From NCBI GenBank assembly GCA_964457585.1, contig CAYWFU010000045.1, forward strand, positions 1-22,727: a DNA stretch of 22,727 nt, given 5' to 3'. The notes under the pieces were generated by a model. It was not told the origin of the DNA, searched no databases, and saw only the letters and a list, made by a program, of their open reading frames with translations. Source of the stretch: CAYWFU01 sp964457585. GTDB taxonomy: Bacteria; JACRDZ01. Below, piece after piece: positions 8,412-17,031 of the stretch. The translations under genes and the position numbers were made by a program. The stretch's first letter is position 1. Each line of letters begins with the position of its first letter.

Positions 8412-10127
8412 ATGAATGACAAATCAAAAGGTATGGAAGATTTATTAAATTCAGATTTTTTTTCTCAATCTGCTCAGACTGTGCCGCCACAGGAAGATAG
8501 ACTAAATATTGATAAAGGACAGGAAGGCACTAAAAGCAGTATTAGTAAAATACAATTTAATATGCTGCCTGAAGAATTGGAAGCATATCTTGATCAGTAT
8601 GTTATCAAACAAAACGACGCAAAAGAAATTCTATCAACTAAAATATGCACACATTTTCATAGAATAAAAGCCGGAACATTAAAAAATTTTCCTGGCAGTA
8701 TAAAAAGCAATATACTGATGATAGGCCCAACCGGAGTAGGAAAAACTTATATTATAAAACTTATTGCGGATAAGATAGGTGTTCCTTTTGTTAAAAGTGA
8801 TGCTACAAAATTTAGTGAAACAGGATATGTTGGAAGAGATGTTGAAGATATGGTAAGGGAACTGGTGCATGAAGCAGATGGTGATATTGAACTTGCAGAA
8901 CATGGAATTATATATGTAGATGAAATTGATAAAATTGCTTCAAGCGGATACACGCATGGACCTGATGTTTCACGGACAGGTGTTCAGCGGAATCTTTTAA
9001 AATTAATGGAAGAGACAGAAGTTGATTTAAAATCTCCCACTGATATTGCTTCTCAAATGGAAATCGCTCTGAAATTTCAAAAAACCGGCAAAATAGAAAA
9101 AAAGAAAATAAATACAAAAAATATTTTATTTATTATGAGCGGGGCATTTAATGGACTTAGAGAAATAATTGAAAAGAGATTAAATAAACAATCTATTGGA
9201 TTTAATGCAATTATCGATTCAGCTCAAGACATCTCAGCCACCGGTAAAATTCTTAAACAGGTATGCGCAGAAGATTTTATAACTTATGGATTTGAATCAG
9301 AATTTGTGGGAAGATTACCAGTAGTAACCGTACTGGATAATCTGGAAATTGATGATTTATTTCAGATTTTGAGAAATCCAAATTGTCCTATTTGTTTAAG
9401 CAAAAAACAGGATTTTAAATCATACAATATTGATTTACGCTTTACTGATGAAGCATTTCATAAAATTGCAGAAAAAAGTTTCAAAGAAAAAACAGGCGCT
9501 CGCGCACTTTTAAGCATAACAGAAAAAGCCCTTTTAAAATTTGAAAAAATTTTTCCATCAAAAAAAATAAAATATTTAGTTGTAACGGAAAAAATTATAG
9601 ACAATCCTTCTTACGAACTGGAAAAAATTTTGGATGGCTCCAATGAATCTGAACAAAATAATTTGTATCAACAATTTATTGAAAAGGATAAAATAATAAT
9701 TAAAGAATGTATAAAAATTTATCAGGAAAATTACAAGAAAAGATTTAACAATTCCCTGGATTTTTCTCAGATTGGCATTGATCTTGTCATAGAAAAAGTT
9801 ATGCAAAAAGGAATTGAGGTTGATAGAGTATGTTCAAAAATAGCACAGATGTACAATCAGATTCAAAAATTCGAAAAATTTTTTTTTGAAAAATTTAATA
9901 TTCACGTGCAATTTAATTTGGAAGCTATGGATCTGATTATAAAAAAAGCCATGAAGGAAAATGTCGATGCAAATCAGGAATGCCAGGAAATATTAAAAAA
10001 TTATGAATTAGGATTAAAGCTGATTCAATCACGTACTGGCAAAAATGAATTTATAATAACTAGAGAAGTAATTCAGGATCCTGAATCATATTTGAATAAT
10101 TTGATAAAATCTTCGTATAATACTTAA
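8412..10127 (+). CDS. ClpX-like AAA+ ATPase lacking the zinc-binding domain
   Basis: A 571-residue protein, numbered from the ATG at 8412. Its AAA+ core is clearly ClpX-like: Walker A GPTGVGKT (105-112), pore loop GYVG (138-141), Walker B IIYVDEID (166-173), arginine finger in EFVGRLPV (R301) and sensor 2 GAR (362-364). The ClpP-docking tripeptide IGF is kept (262-264). Differences from true ClpX are the missing N-terminal Cys4 zinc domain, replacement of the RKH-type loop by SSGY, a CPIC motif at 325-328 and about 170 extra C-terminal residues. Those residues seem to repeat the small-domain pattern (for example NLEAMDLIIKKAMKENV). A ClpP-linked unfoldase with altered substrate choice is inferred. 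The upstream ATG at 8394 lies within the promoter region and is disfavoured. The methyltransferase gene follows 14 bases later. Confidence 0.85.
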   Translation: MNDKSKGMEDLLNSDFFSQSAQTVPPQEDRLNIDKGQEGTKSSISKIQFNMLPEELEAYLDQYVIKQNDAKEILSTKICTHFHRIKAGTLKNFPGSIKSNILMIGPTGVGKTYIIKLIADKIGVPFVKSDATKFSETGYVGRDVEDMVRELVHEADGDIELAEHGIIYVDEIDKIASSGYTHGPDVSRTGVQRNLLKLMEETEVDLKSPTDIASQMEIALKFQKTGKIEKKKINTKNILFIMSGAFNGLREIIEKRLNKQSIGFNAIIDSAQDISATGKILKQVCAEDFITYGFESEFVGRLPVVTVLDNLEIDDLFQILRNPNCPICLSKKQDFKSYNIDLRFTDEAFHKIAEKSFKEKTGARALLSITEKALLKFEKIFPSKKIKYLVVTEKIIDNPSYELEKILDGSNESEQNNLYQQFIEKDKIIIKECIKIYQENYKKRFNNSLDFSQIGIDLVIEKVMQKGIEVDRVCSKIAQMYNQIQKFEKFFFEKFNIHVQFNLEAMDLIIKKAMKENVDANQECQEILKNYELGLKLIQSRTGKNEFIITREVIQDPESYLNNLIKSSYNT

Positions 10128-10141
10128 AACAGAGGTTAAAA

Positions 10142-11728
10142 ATGATAGAAAACAAAGAATTATTTACTATTAAAGAAGCTAGCGAGTGGGCAACAAAACA
10201 TTTAGGAAAGAATATAACAAATTCAAATATTTCTTATCTCATTCAATATGGGCGTATTAAAAAAATCGGAAATAATGGAACAACTCAAGTTTCCAAACAG
10301 GAATTAATTGCTTATTACAAATCTTATAACGGGCACAGAGAACTTTCATGGAAAAATCAACTAGGTGGAGATTTAAACTGGGCTTTGTCTTTTGAACAAT
10401 ACAAAGAAGCTGAAACAACAAAACATGTTCACCGTCTTCATCCTTATAAAGGTAAATTTATTCCGCAGCTTGTAGAGTATTTTCTTGATTCTCACACAGA
10501 TAATTTTAAAAAAGAAACCTATTTTAAAAAAGGTGATATTATTCTTGACCCTTTTTCCGGTAGTGGAACAACAATGGTGCAAGCATGTGAACTTGGAATA
10601 CATGCTATTGGAATTGATATTTCAGCTTTCAATACAATAATCGGAAACTGTAAAGTTATTAAATATAATTTTGCTGATGTTCAAGCCGAAATTAAAAGAA
10701 TAACTAAAATGTTTAGAGAATTTCTTTCCAACTCACACATCCTTGAGTTTGAGAGTAAACTTCTACAAGCACTTTATGAGTTTAATAACTGCTACTTTCC
10801 TGTTCCAGATTACAAATATCGATTGAAACAAGGAAAAATAGACGAGGATAAATATGGAACAGAAAAAGAAAAAGAGTTTTTGCCAATATTCAATAAACTA
10901 GTAAAAGATTATAAAATCAAATTAAAACAAGACAAGTCAAACACATTCCTTGATAAGTGGTATTCACAGCATATTAGAGACGAAATTCAATTCGTTTTTG
11001 ATGAAATAAAAAAAATAAAAAATACAGATACTAAAAAAATCATCAGTGTCATTTTGAGTAGAACTATTCGTTCTTGTAGAGCAACAACTCATGCGGACTT
11101 AGCTACCTTAGTTGATCCGATAACTACAACGTATTACTGCGCTAAGCATGGTAAAATGTGCAAACCCCTTTTCTCTATTTTAAAATGGTGGGAAGCATAC
11201 ACAGACGACACCGTGAAACGGTTATTAGACTTTGAGAGGTTAAGAACGCAAACTTTTCAAGTTTGCTTAACAGGAGATAGTAGAACAATAGATATTTTCG
11301 GAGAACTTCAAAAGAAAAATTCTTTTTTTGCAGAATTAGCCAATAAACAAAAAATTAAAGGAATTTTTTCCAGTCCTCCTTATGTAGGACTAATTGATTA
11401 TCATGAACAACATGCGTATGCTTATGACCTATTTGGATTTACCAGAAAAGACAATTTGGAAATTGGGCCGCTTAATAAAGGACAAAGCAGAGAAGCAAAG
11501 CAGAGCTATATTCAAGACATCACGGATGTTTTAAGAAATTGTAAAAAATTTTTAGTGGAAAATTACGATATTTTCCTCGTGGCAAATGATAAATATAATA
11601 TGTATCCAGTTATTGCCGAAAATGCTGGGCTGCAAATCGTTAATCAGTATAAACGACCAGTGTTAAATCGTACTGAAAAAGATAAAGGTGCATATTCAGA
11701 AACCATTTTCCATATGAAAAAGAGGTAA
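10142..11728 (+). CDS. Site-specific DNA methyltransferase, probably N4-cytosine, with N-terminal helix-turn-helix
   Basis: A 528-residue protein. Residues 1-60 resemble a MerR/excisionase-type winged helix (FTIKEASEW, then ISYLIQYGRIKKIG). Next come the motif X-like HPYKGKFIPQL (100-110), AdoMet motif I DPFSGSGTT (136-144) and catalytic motif IV SPPY (411-414). SPPY points to the exocyclic amino group of cytosine, although N6-adenine cannot be excluded. Motif I precedes motif IV, with a long insertion of about 265 residues between them. AGAGG sits just before the ATG. The gene leads a restriction-modification operon and would protect the sites cut by the neighbouring TdeIII-like enzyme. The N-terminal DNA-binding domain could help target recognition or autoregulate the operon. 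Confidence 0.85.
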   Translation: MIENKELFTIKEASEWATKHLGKNITNSNISYLIQYGRIKKIGNNGTTQVSKQELIAYYKSYNGHRELSWKNQLGGDLNWALSFEQYKEAETTKHVHRLHPYKGKFIPQLVEYFLDSHTDNFKKETYFKKGDIILDPFSGSGTTMVQACELGIHAIGIDISAFNTIIGNCKVIKYNFADVQAEIKRITKMFREFLSNSHILEFESKLLQALYEFNNCYFPVPDYKYRLKQGKIDEDKYGTEKEKEFLPIFNKLVKDYKIKLKQDKSNTFLDKWYSQHIRDEIQFVFDEIKKIKNTDTKKIISVILSRTIRSCRATTHADLATLVDPITTTYYCAKHGKMCKPLFSILKWWEAYTDDTVKRLLDFERLRTQTFQVCLTGDSRTIDIFGELQKKNSFFAELANKQKIKGIFSSPPYVGLIDYHEQHAYAYDLFGFTRKDNLEIGPLNKGQSREAKQSYIQDITDVLRNCKKFLVENYDIFLVANDKYNMYPVIAENAGLQIVNQYKRPVLNRTEKDKGAYSETIFHMKKR

Positions 11729-11731
11729 TCA

Positions 11732-11923
11732 ATGAATAAAGAAAAAATTATTTATCAATTATCTGTAGAGGATATATTTAATATAATTGAAGATAATGAT
11801 TTGAATCTACAGCCCTCAGAAACAGACATTACTTTTATAGAAGAAAAAGTCGGTCATTATATTGATTGGCGGGGAGCAGTAGAAAGTGCGTTATGGGAAC
11901 TTCAAAACTCAAAGGAAAAATAA
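11732..11923 (+). CDS. Small protein between methyltransferase and nuclease genes
   Basis: A 63-residue acidic protein, 3 bases after the methyltransferase stop with AGAGGT before its ATG, and 2 bases before the nuclease ATG. The predicted structure is two or three short helices (QLSVEDIFNIIEDNDL, then IDWRGAVESALWEL). There are no Cys, His clusters or membrane segments, and no helix-turn-helix strong enough to call it a controller protein. Position and spacing show that it is translated with the restriction-modification genes. I do not recognise the family. Confidence 0.6.
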   Translation: MNKEKIIYQLSVEDIFNIIEDNDLNLQPSETDITFIEEKVGHYIDWRGAVESALWELQNSKEK

Positions 11924-11925
11924 TT

Positions 11926-12709
11926 ATGTCCTTATCTGTATATCAAATTCAAAATATTGAAAAAGTTTTACGCAATAGCTTAAGAAACAAATTTAAAAAT
12001 TATAATCCAGAACCAGCATCAATGCCGTTTCATACGAGGTTACTCGGTAAAGATAGAATGGCTTTATTCTCTTTTATACATTCTTTAAATACGAATTTTG
12101 GAACAAGTATTTTTGAACCTGTTGCATTAGCACTTGCATCGTCAAATTTTGTAAGTGCCACTTCACAACAAACAGCAGGAACAAAAACTTCATCAGAAGC
12201 GCATAAAGTTATTCAAAATATTATGGATAATTTAGCAACAGCTAACGTATCTCCAAATAAACCTGATGAAATCGATGCGATTCGAAAAGTTTGCAAGCAA
12301 GGAGAAATAAAAACTGTTAAGCTGACTAAAGTTGACATTAAATTTGTTGCGCATAACGGAACAGTTTATCTTTTTGATATAAAAAACAGCAAAACCAAAC
12401 GCCGGTGGTTTCAAAGAATTTAAACGGACACTATTAGAATGGATTGCGGCAACACTTGCAGATAATTCAACTCTTGATGTTCAATCCATGATTGCTATTC
12501 CTTACAATCCATACGAACCACAACCCTATAACCGCTGGACAATGAGAGGAATGTTAGACCTTGAGAATGAATTAAAGGTTGCAAGTGAATTTTGGGATTT
12601 TATTGGTGGGGAAGGTGCTTATCAAGATTTGCTTAATATTTTCGAACGAATAGGAATTGAATTAAGACCAAAAATTGATAATTATTTTAAACAATACAAT
12701 AAGGAATAA
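11926..12709 (+). pseudogene. TdeIII-family type II restriction endonuclease, frameshifted
   Basis: Two overlapping frames together encode a protein of about 260 residues matching my recollection of the TdeIII family (type II, recalled as cutting GGNCC). The first frame runs from ATG 11926 (AAGGA 9 bases upstream; an earlier ATG at 11866 lies inside the previous gene) to a stop at 12421-12423. It contains NKPDEIDAIRKVC and KVDIKF. The second frame continues with KPNAGGFKEFKRTLLEW, MIAIPYNPYEP and WTMRGMLDLENELKVA, ending at 12709. Removing one A from the six-A run at 12381-12386 restores DIKTAKPN, the end of the PD-(D/E)xK catalytic motif. As written, the enzyme would be truncated at its active site. 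Sequencing error in the homopolymer, slippage or true inactivation are all possible. Confidence 0.8.
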
Positions 12710-13042
12710 AAGGGAAAAAATATATTGGAACTGTTAAAACTAAGGGTTTTGGCGCAAGATTAAATAATAAAACACTACTGTCCAATTAAAAATCGAATAA
12801 TACCAATTGGGTACACTGCTCATCATTTTGTTTTTTATGCCCAATATCTGTAACCACTTGTAAAATAGGAACTTTTTCAAATATGGTTACACTCAAAATC
12901 TGTAAAATTGTGTAGAGACTGGAATTCAAATTAAGACGTTTTTTGATTATGGCAATAAGAACATATACTATAATTATTTTGTATGATTATAATCATATTT
13001 ATTTTTAGTAGGCTAATTTGGGAATTAGAGAGGATTAAGAAT
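12710..13042. other. Intergenic region upstream of tldD, with a palindrome
   Basis: The 333 bases hold no supported gene. A perfect 16-bp palindrome, TATGATTATAATCATA (12982-12997), contains a -10-like TATAAT (12988-12993) about 50 bases before the tldD start. A second TATAAT lies at 12969-12974 with TTGATT at 12943-12948, but a 20-base spacer makes that pair doubtful. The palindrome could be an operator over the tldD promoter. No terminator after the nuclease gene is evident. Confidence 0.35.
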
Positions 13043-14611
13043 ATGAGAAGAGCGCGATTATCTGAGGATTTTAAAAAATTAAGAAAAGAATTATTTGAAA
13101 TTTTATCTTTACTTAAGAAAAATTCAGAGTGGCATGTGTCTGTGTTTGCAGAGAAGCGGGCAAGCTCGATTTATTCTGCTGATCTTCGAAAAACAAATGT
13201 TACTGATCAAATGGTTATGGGCGTTGTGCTGCGTATATATAATGGTTACACACTTTTTGAGGAAGCAACTGAAAATTTAAATTTTGAAAATCTTCAAAAA
13301 GCTGCAAAAGAACTTGTGAGCCGTGTGCAAAGTTCAGAGATAAAAGGACAGTATCGGCCATATAAAACATTAAATTGGTATGAGCGCTTAAAAGCAAGGT
13401 TAAATTCAGAAATTTTGTCTCAGATTCCTTTAAATCCAAAAGCAGAAACAGAAGTTCACTTTGGAATAAAATTTGTTCAGGATCCAAGTCTTGTAACTAC
13501 AGATCAGCGTTTAAAAAAATTGAGAGATACTCTTACTCGTGTACAGGAACTGGCTAAAGAAGCAGGGCTAAAAAAAGAAGACCTTACTTTTATTACAGCA
13601 AGGGAAGGTTTTGGATTTGAGGAATCCATTTATATAGATCAAGAAAGTAATCTAACGCAAGCTATATATCGTCAGTCATTTACAGTTATTATAATGTCTG
13701 GCGCACAGCGGGTATTCCATAGGGTTGGAGGACTTGGCGGCCGCGAAATTATTGATGAGACAACGGATTCAGATTTGTTGGATCATCTCAAAGATCTTAA
13801 AGGTTTGCAAAATGCGGAGCGTTTAAAACCGGGACGTTATCGAGTTGTATTTGGACCTGATGTTACAGGAGTGCTGGCGCATGAGGCTTTTGGGCACTCG
13901 CAAGAAGGTGATACTTGCGCGCGAGGCAGAAGTCAGGCTTGGGAACTTTATAAATCTGGCGAGAAAGCAGGCAATCAATATGCAACGATTTTAAACAATC
14001 CGGCAATATTTAAAAATGGAACTGATTGTTTTGCTGCATGGGGTAGTTATTTTTTTGATGAAGAAGGCTGGCTGGCGCAGGAACATGTTTTAATTGAAGA
14101 AGGAAAGCTTGGACTTCCAATGACAAATTTTACTTCAGCGCTTAGACTGGGCGTTCCTCGTACAGCAAATGGTAAGCGTGAAAACTGGGCGCATGGAGTT
14201 TATACTCGTCAAACTAATACTTATTTTAAATCTGGAAAAGAAACACTAGAGCAATTGTTATCGAAAATTGATTATGGTTTTTTAGCTTTAGCCTCAGCCG
14301 GTGGAATGGAAGACCCAAAAGGCATGGGCATTCAGGTTGGGATTGCTTATCTGGAAGAAGTGAAAAACGGGAAGCTGACAGGAAAAATTTTTAGAGGTCC
14401 TGCAGGAGGAGATATCCAGATGACAGGTTATACTCCAGATGTTTTAAATTCAATTATCGGTGTATCAAAAGTTGAATGTGAAACCTCAAATTCTGATAAT
14501 GCGGCTTATCCTTTTAATAAAGCTGGCGGTTGTGGAAAATATCACAAAGAACTTGTTATTGCAGGCTGCGGCGGTCCATATCTATTATTAGATCAAGTGA
14601 TATTAGGATAA
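13043..14611 (+). CDS. tldD: TldD-family metalloprotease subunit
   Basis: A 522-residue member of the TldD/PmbA (peptidase U62) family. The zinc motif HEAFGH (280-285, HExxxH) and a late cysteine in GGCGKY (C497), expected to be the third ligand, are both present, so this is the catalytic subunit. The C-terminal GGPYLLLDQVILG matches the usual family ending. It is somewhat longer than E. coli TldD (481 residues). The ATG at 13043 follows AGAGAGGA by 8 bases; an upstream ATG at 12983 lies in the promoter palindrome and would add a spurious hydrophobic tail. With the TldE-like partner 12 bases downstream it should form a heterodimer that degrades unfolded or short peptides. In some bacteria this complex matures peptide antibiotics. 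No precursor peptide gene is apparent nearby. Confidence 0.9.
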   Translation: MRRARLSEDFKKLRKELFEILSLLKKNSEWHVSVFAEKRASSIYSADLRKTNVTDQMVMGVVLRIYNGYTLFEEATENLNFENLQKAAKELVSRVQSSEIKGQYRPYKTLNWYERLKARLNSEILSQIPLNPKAETEVHFGIKFVQDPSLVTTDQRLKKLRDTLTRVQELAKEAGLKKEDLTFITAREGFGFEESIYIDQESNLTQAIYRQSFTVIIMSGAQRVFHRVGGLGGREIIDETTDSDLLDHLKDLKGLQNAERLKPGRYRVVFGPDVTGVLAHEAFGHSQEGDTCARGRSQAWELYKSGEKAGNQYATILNNPAIFKNGTDCFAAWGSYFFDEEGWLAQEHVLIEEGKLGLPMTNFTSALRLGVPRTANGKRENWAHGVYTRQTNTYFKSGKETLEQLLSKIDYGFLALASAGGMEDPKGMGIQVGIAYLEEVKNGKLTGKIFRGPAGGDIQMTGYTPDVLNSIIGVSKVECETSNSDNAAYPFNKAGGCGKYHKELVIAGCGGPYLLLDQVILG

Positions 14612-14623
14612 AAGGAAATCAAA

Positions 14624-15976
14624 ATGGAACAACTTAAAACTATATTATCTAAACGTACTGAAGTTAAAGGATGGTTAATTCAAATTGAAAATATTCATCG
14701 CCAGGAGCGATATTTTTTGCTTGATAATAATGAAGCTGCGATAGATCAGGATCGTGAAATTAAACAGCAGAATATTCGACTTAGACTTTTTGTGAATAAA
14801 CAAGATCCTGCCCGGCAGGGTGAAGTGGAAAAAATGATTTCTCTTGCGCTTCCGCTGGAAGCACAGGTGGATTCTGCTATTCAATCAGCTTTACAAACTG
14901 ATATACAAAAATGGGAATTGCCTGCAAAGCTCGAAGCGAAACTGCCCCAGCTTAAAACATCAGATCCTGATATGTTAGAAAATTTAGATAAAGTTATGGA
15001 AGAGCTAACCCTGCAGGTTTATAAATCAGCTTTAAAAAAGCGTGAAGTATGTTTTAATTCTGCTGAATTATTTTTATCCAATCATAAATATGAAACTCAC
15101 TTGAGTAATGGATTTACACATTATTCTGATAGAACAAAAATTTATGCAGAAGCAGCATTTTCAACAATGCTCGGAAGAAAATCAGATGAATATTATGAGT
15201 TTCAATGGGCATCAAGTTTACAAGAATTTTCGATAGAAAAACTTTTTGATACAGCCGCAGAGCGCGCGTTATATACATCTTTGGTTACTAAAAAGCCTGA
15301 GACCGGGAATTATTTTGTACTCGTTGATTCAGCAGTGTTGGATTTACTTATGCATGATTATTTAACCCAGCTTTCAGGCAGCAGCAAATATCTTAAATTA
15401 CCATTTATTGAGGCTGGGCAGGAACTTATAAAAGAGCCTAAAGGTGATTTGATTAATCTCAAACTAAATCCATATTTAGATTATGGCGCAGATACATCTG
15501 TTGTCTCATCAGATGGTCTATTGCAGAAGCCTATGGATGTTGTTCGCTATAATGTTGTGCTGGAGACATTGAGTGGGAAGCAATATTCGGATTATTTAAA
15601 TAAAAAGCCAACTACAGTCAGAGGGAATTTAGTTATCCCGCAAGGTAAATATTCGCGTGAAGAGCTGATTAATATGCAGCCTAAAGTCCTTGAAGTGCTG
15701 CAATTCTCAGCACTTTTTTCAGATCCGCATACCGGAACTTTTTCAAGTGAAATCCGTTTGGGTAGAATTTTTGATCGTGAAAAAAAGACTGTGGAATATA
15801 TCAAAGGCGGTTCTCTATCGGGTTCTATTTTTGATAATTTTAAAAATGTCATATTTTCAAATCGTCAAGTTATGCGTTCAACATTTTCTACGGGAATGTC
15901 AGCAAGTGGAGAAGCTTCAAGCGGATATTTTGGTCCTGAGTATGCTCTGCTTTCTGATGTTTCAGTGGTAGGGTGA
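14624..15976 (+). CDS. TldE/PmbA-like non-catalytic protease partner
   Basis: A 450-residue protein, the same length as E. coli PmbA (TldE). It lacks HExxxH, as expected for the inactive subunit that shapes the TldD chamber. Family-like segments include NPYLDYG (mid-protein) and the C-terminal part ending in SGYFGPEYALLSDVSVVG. The N-terminal third is more divergent than usual. AAAGGA precedes the ATG, and the gap to tldD is 12 bases, so the two are one operon and the function is joint. No promoter of its own is seen. Confidence 0.8.
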   Translation: MEQLKTILSKRTEVKGWLIQIENIHRQERYFLLDNNEAAIDQDREIKQQNIRLRLFVNKQDPARQGEVEKMISLALPLEAQVDSAIQSALQTDIQKWELPAKLEAKLPQLKTSDPDMLENLDKVMEELTLQVYKSALKKREVCFNSAELFLSNHKYETHLSNGFTHYSDRTKIYAEAAFSTMLGRKSDEYYEFQWASSLQEFSIEKLFDTAAERALYTSLVTKKPETGNYFVLVDSAVLDLLMHDYLTQLSGSSKYLKLPFIEAGQELIKEPKGDLINLKLNPYLDYGADTSVVSSDGLLQKPMDVVRYNVVLETLSGKQYSDYLNKKPTTVRGNLVIPQGKYSREELINMQPKVLEVLQFSALFSDPHTGTFSSEIRLGRIFDREKKTVEYIKGGSLSGSIFDNFKNVIFSNRQVMRSTFSTGMSASGEASSGYFGPEYALLSDVSVVG

Positions 15977-16358
15977 TTTATTGCAATCCTTTAGCGGATA
16001 TAAACAAATTTTTTAAATATTAATTTGAAAAATTATTTATTTTACCGATAATTTATTACATGATAATAGAAATAAAAACCGTTCAAGATAAAATATTCAA
16101 TTTCGATTTGACTATACATCAAGTGCAGATTATGAAGGATCAACGGCACGAGATAAAAAAGATTAACGTTTTTGTAAAGGGTAACTTATTTGATATTTAA
16201 AATTTTATTGATTAATGAAAATAGAATATATTTGGAGTTTCCTAATTCAAAAATTCAAGTAAATACGTAATACGCACCAATATGTTAGATACAAAAAATA
16301 TAAAAAAAATTGATTATTACAAATTTCATTTTAATAGTATAGAAAATTGATATCATAT
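15977..16358. other. Intergenic region after tldE
   Basis: The 382 bases are very A+T-rich. A 46-codon frame at 16060-16200 has no ribosome-binding site and no recognisable content, so it is not called. TTGATT at 16310-16315 and TAGTAT at 16335-16340 could form a weak promoter (19-base spacer) for the next locus. No clear terminator was found. Confidence 0.3.
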
Positions 16359-16547
16359 ATGAATAATAATATTAAAGCTCCTCTGAGTAAAGAGGATCAA
16401 ATGGAACTTATCAAATATTTTATTTCAAGATTAGATGACCACCGATCATCAGATGCTAACCGAGCAGGAATTGTGCTAAGTGCAGATTCAATATTAATAG
16501 CTGGAAATATCTTTCTGTTAGATAAATGGAAATTATTATTCATATAA
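16359..16547 (+). CDS. Short membrane-protein fragment
   Basis: Sixty-two residues from the ATG at 16359 (a TTG lies four codons earlier, with no ribosome-binding site for either). A charged helix (KEDQMELIKYFISRLDDHR) leads into a hydrophobic stretch (AGIVLSADSILIAGNIFLL) that looks like one membrane helix. The frame then stops six residues after the helix. The layout resembles the N-terminal part of small two-helix membrane proteins such as Pycsar-type or SLATT-type effectors, but the second helix is missing, so it is probably truncated. The end overlaps the kinase gene by 22 bases. No family can be named with confidence. Confidence 0.35.
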   Translation: MNNNIKAPLSKEDQMELIKYFISRLDDHRSSDANRAGIVLSADSILIAGNIFLLDKWKLLFI

Positions 16548-16966
16548 TTACAGGTCTTCATGGAAGTGGAAAAAGTGAAGTTGCTCGTATTATTCATGAA
16601 CAAACAAATGCTTTTATAATAAATACTGATGAAGTTAGAAAAAAAATGTTTCCGTGTGAAACAAGATCTAGTGATAGTGATTTTACACAAAATGAATTGG
16701 ATTTAGTATATAGGTGTTTGCCAGTTTTGCTTTATTATTTAACAAAAACGTTACATAAAAATAAAAATATTTTTGTTTTTGAAGGGACTTTTAGATTAGA
16801 ATCTCAGCGTCAAAAAATCATTAATCAAGCATTGGATAGTGGTTTTCGATTTTATCTTTGGTATATTAAAACAACTAATATTGAATTTTTAAAAAAATGC
16901 ATAAAATTTAGACATGAACATAAAAATCATCATGCTACTTTCGAAACCTATTTGAAAGCTTTATAA
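16526..16966 (+). CDS. P-loop kinase of the AAA_33/zeta-toxin-like type, possibly truncated
   Basis: 146 residues beginning with a beta strand and Walker A: IIIHIITGLHGSGKSE (3-18). A DEVRKK motif (near 36-41) and FVFEGTF (near 89-95) follow, as in small-molecule kinases of the AAA_33 group, where the P-loop, the D-x-x-R and the strand-end FEG contact nucleotide and substrate. The usual C-terminal lid is cut short after FETYLKAL. A TAA directly precedes the ATG in the same frame, so the start is well bounded. The next large ORF is open in another frame from 16924, which raises the possibility that an indel split one gene. Substrate unknown. Confidence 0.55.
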   Translation: MEIIIHIITGLHGSGKSEVARIIHEQTNAFIINTDEVRKKMFPCETRSSDSDFTQNELDLVYRCLPVLLYYLTKTLHKNKNIFVFEGTFRLESQRQKIINQALDSGFRFYLWYIKTTNIEFLKKCIKFRHEHKNHHATFETYLKAL

Positions 16967-17031
16967 TACCCAAAGCTGTAAGATTTGGCTATGATCAAAA
17001 AGATAATAAAACACCTTTTATTGAAAATCAA

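Noticed and set aside
12379..12388. A AAA AAC in frame at the nuclease frameshift, a possible -1 programmed slip site
   Set aside because: The heptamer fits the zero frame, but the downstream coding frame is +1, so a -1 slip gives the wrong reading. A single-base insertion explains it better.
16060..16200. 46-codon ORF downstream of tldE as a TldD/E-processed peptide
   Set aside because: No ribosome-binding site, no Cys or Ser/Thr-rich core and no leader-like features; likely chance in A+T-rich DNA.
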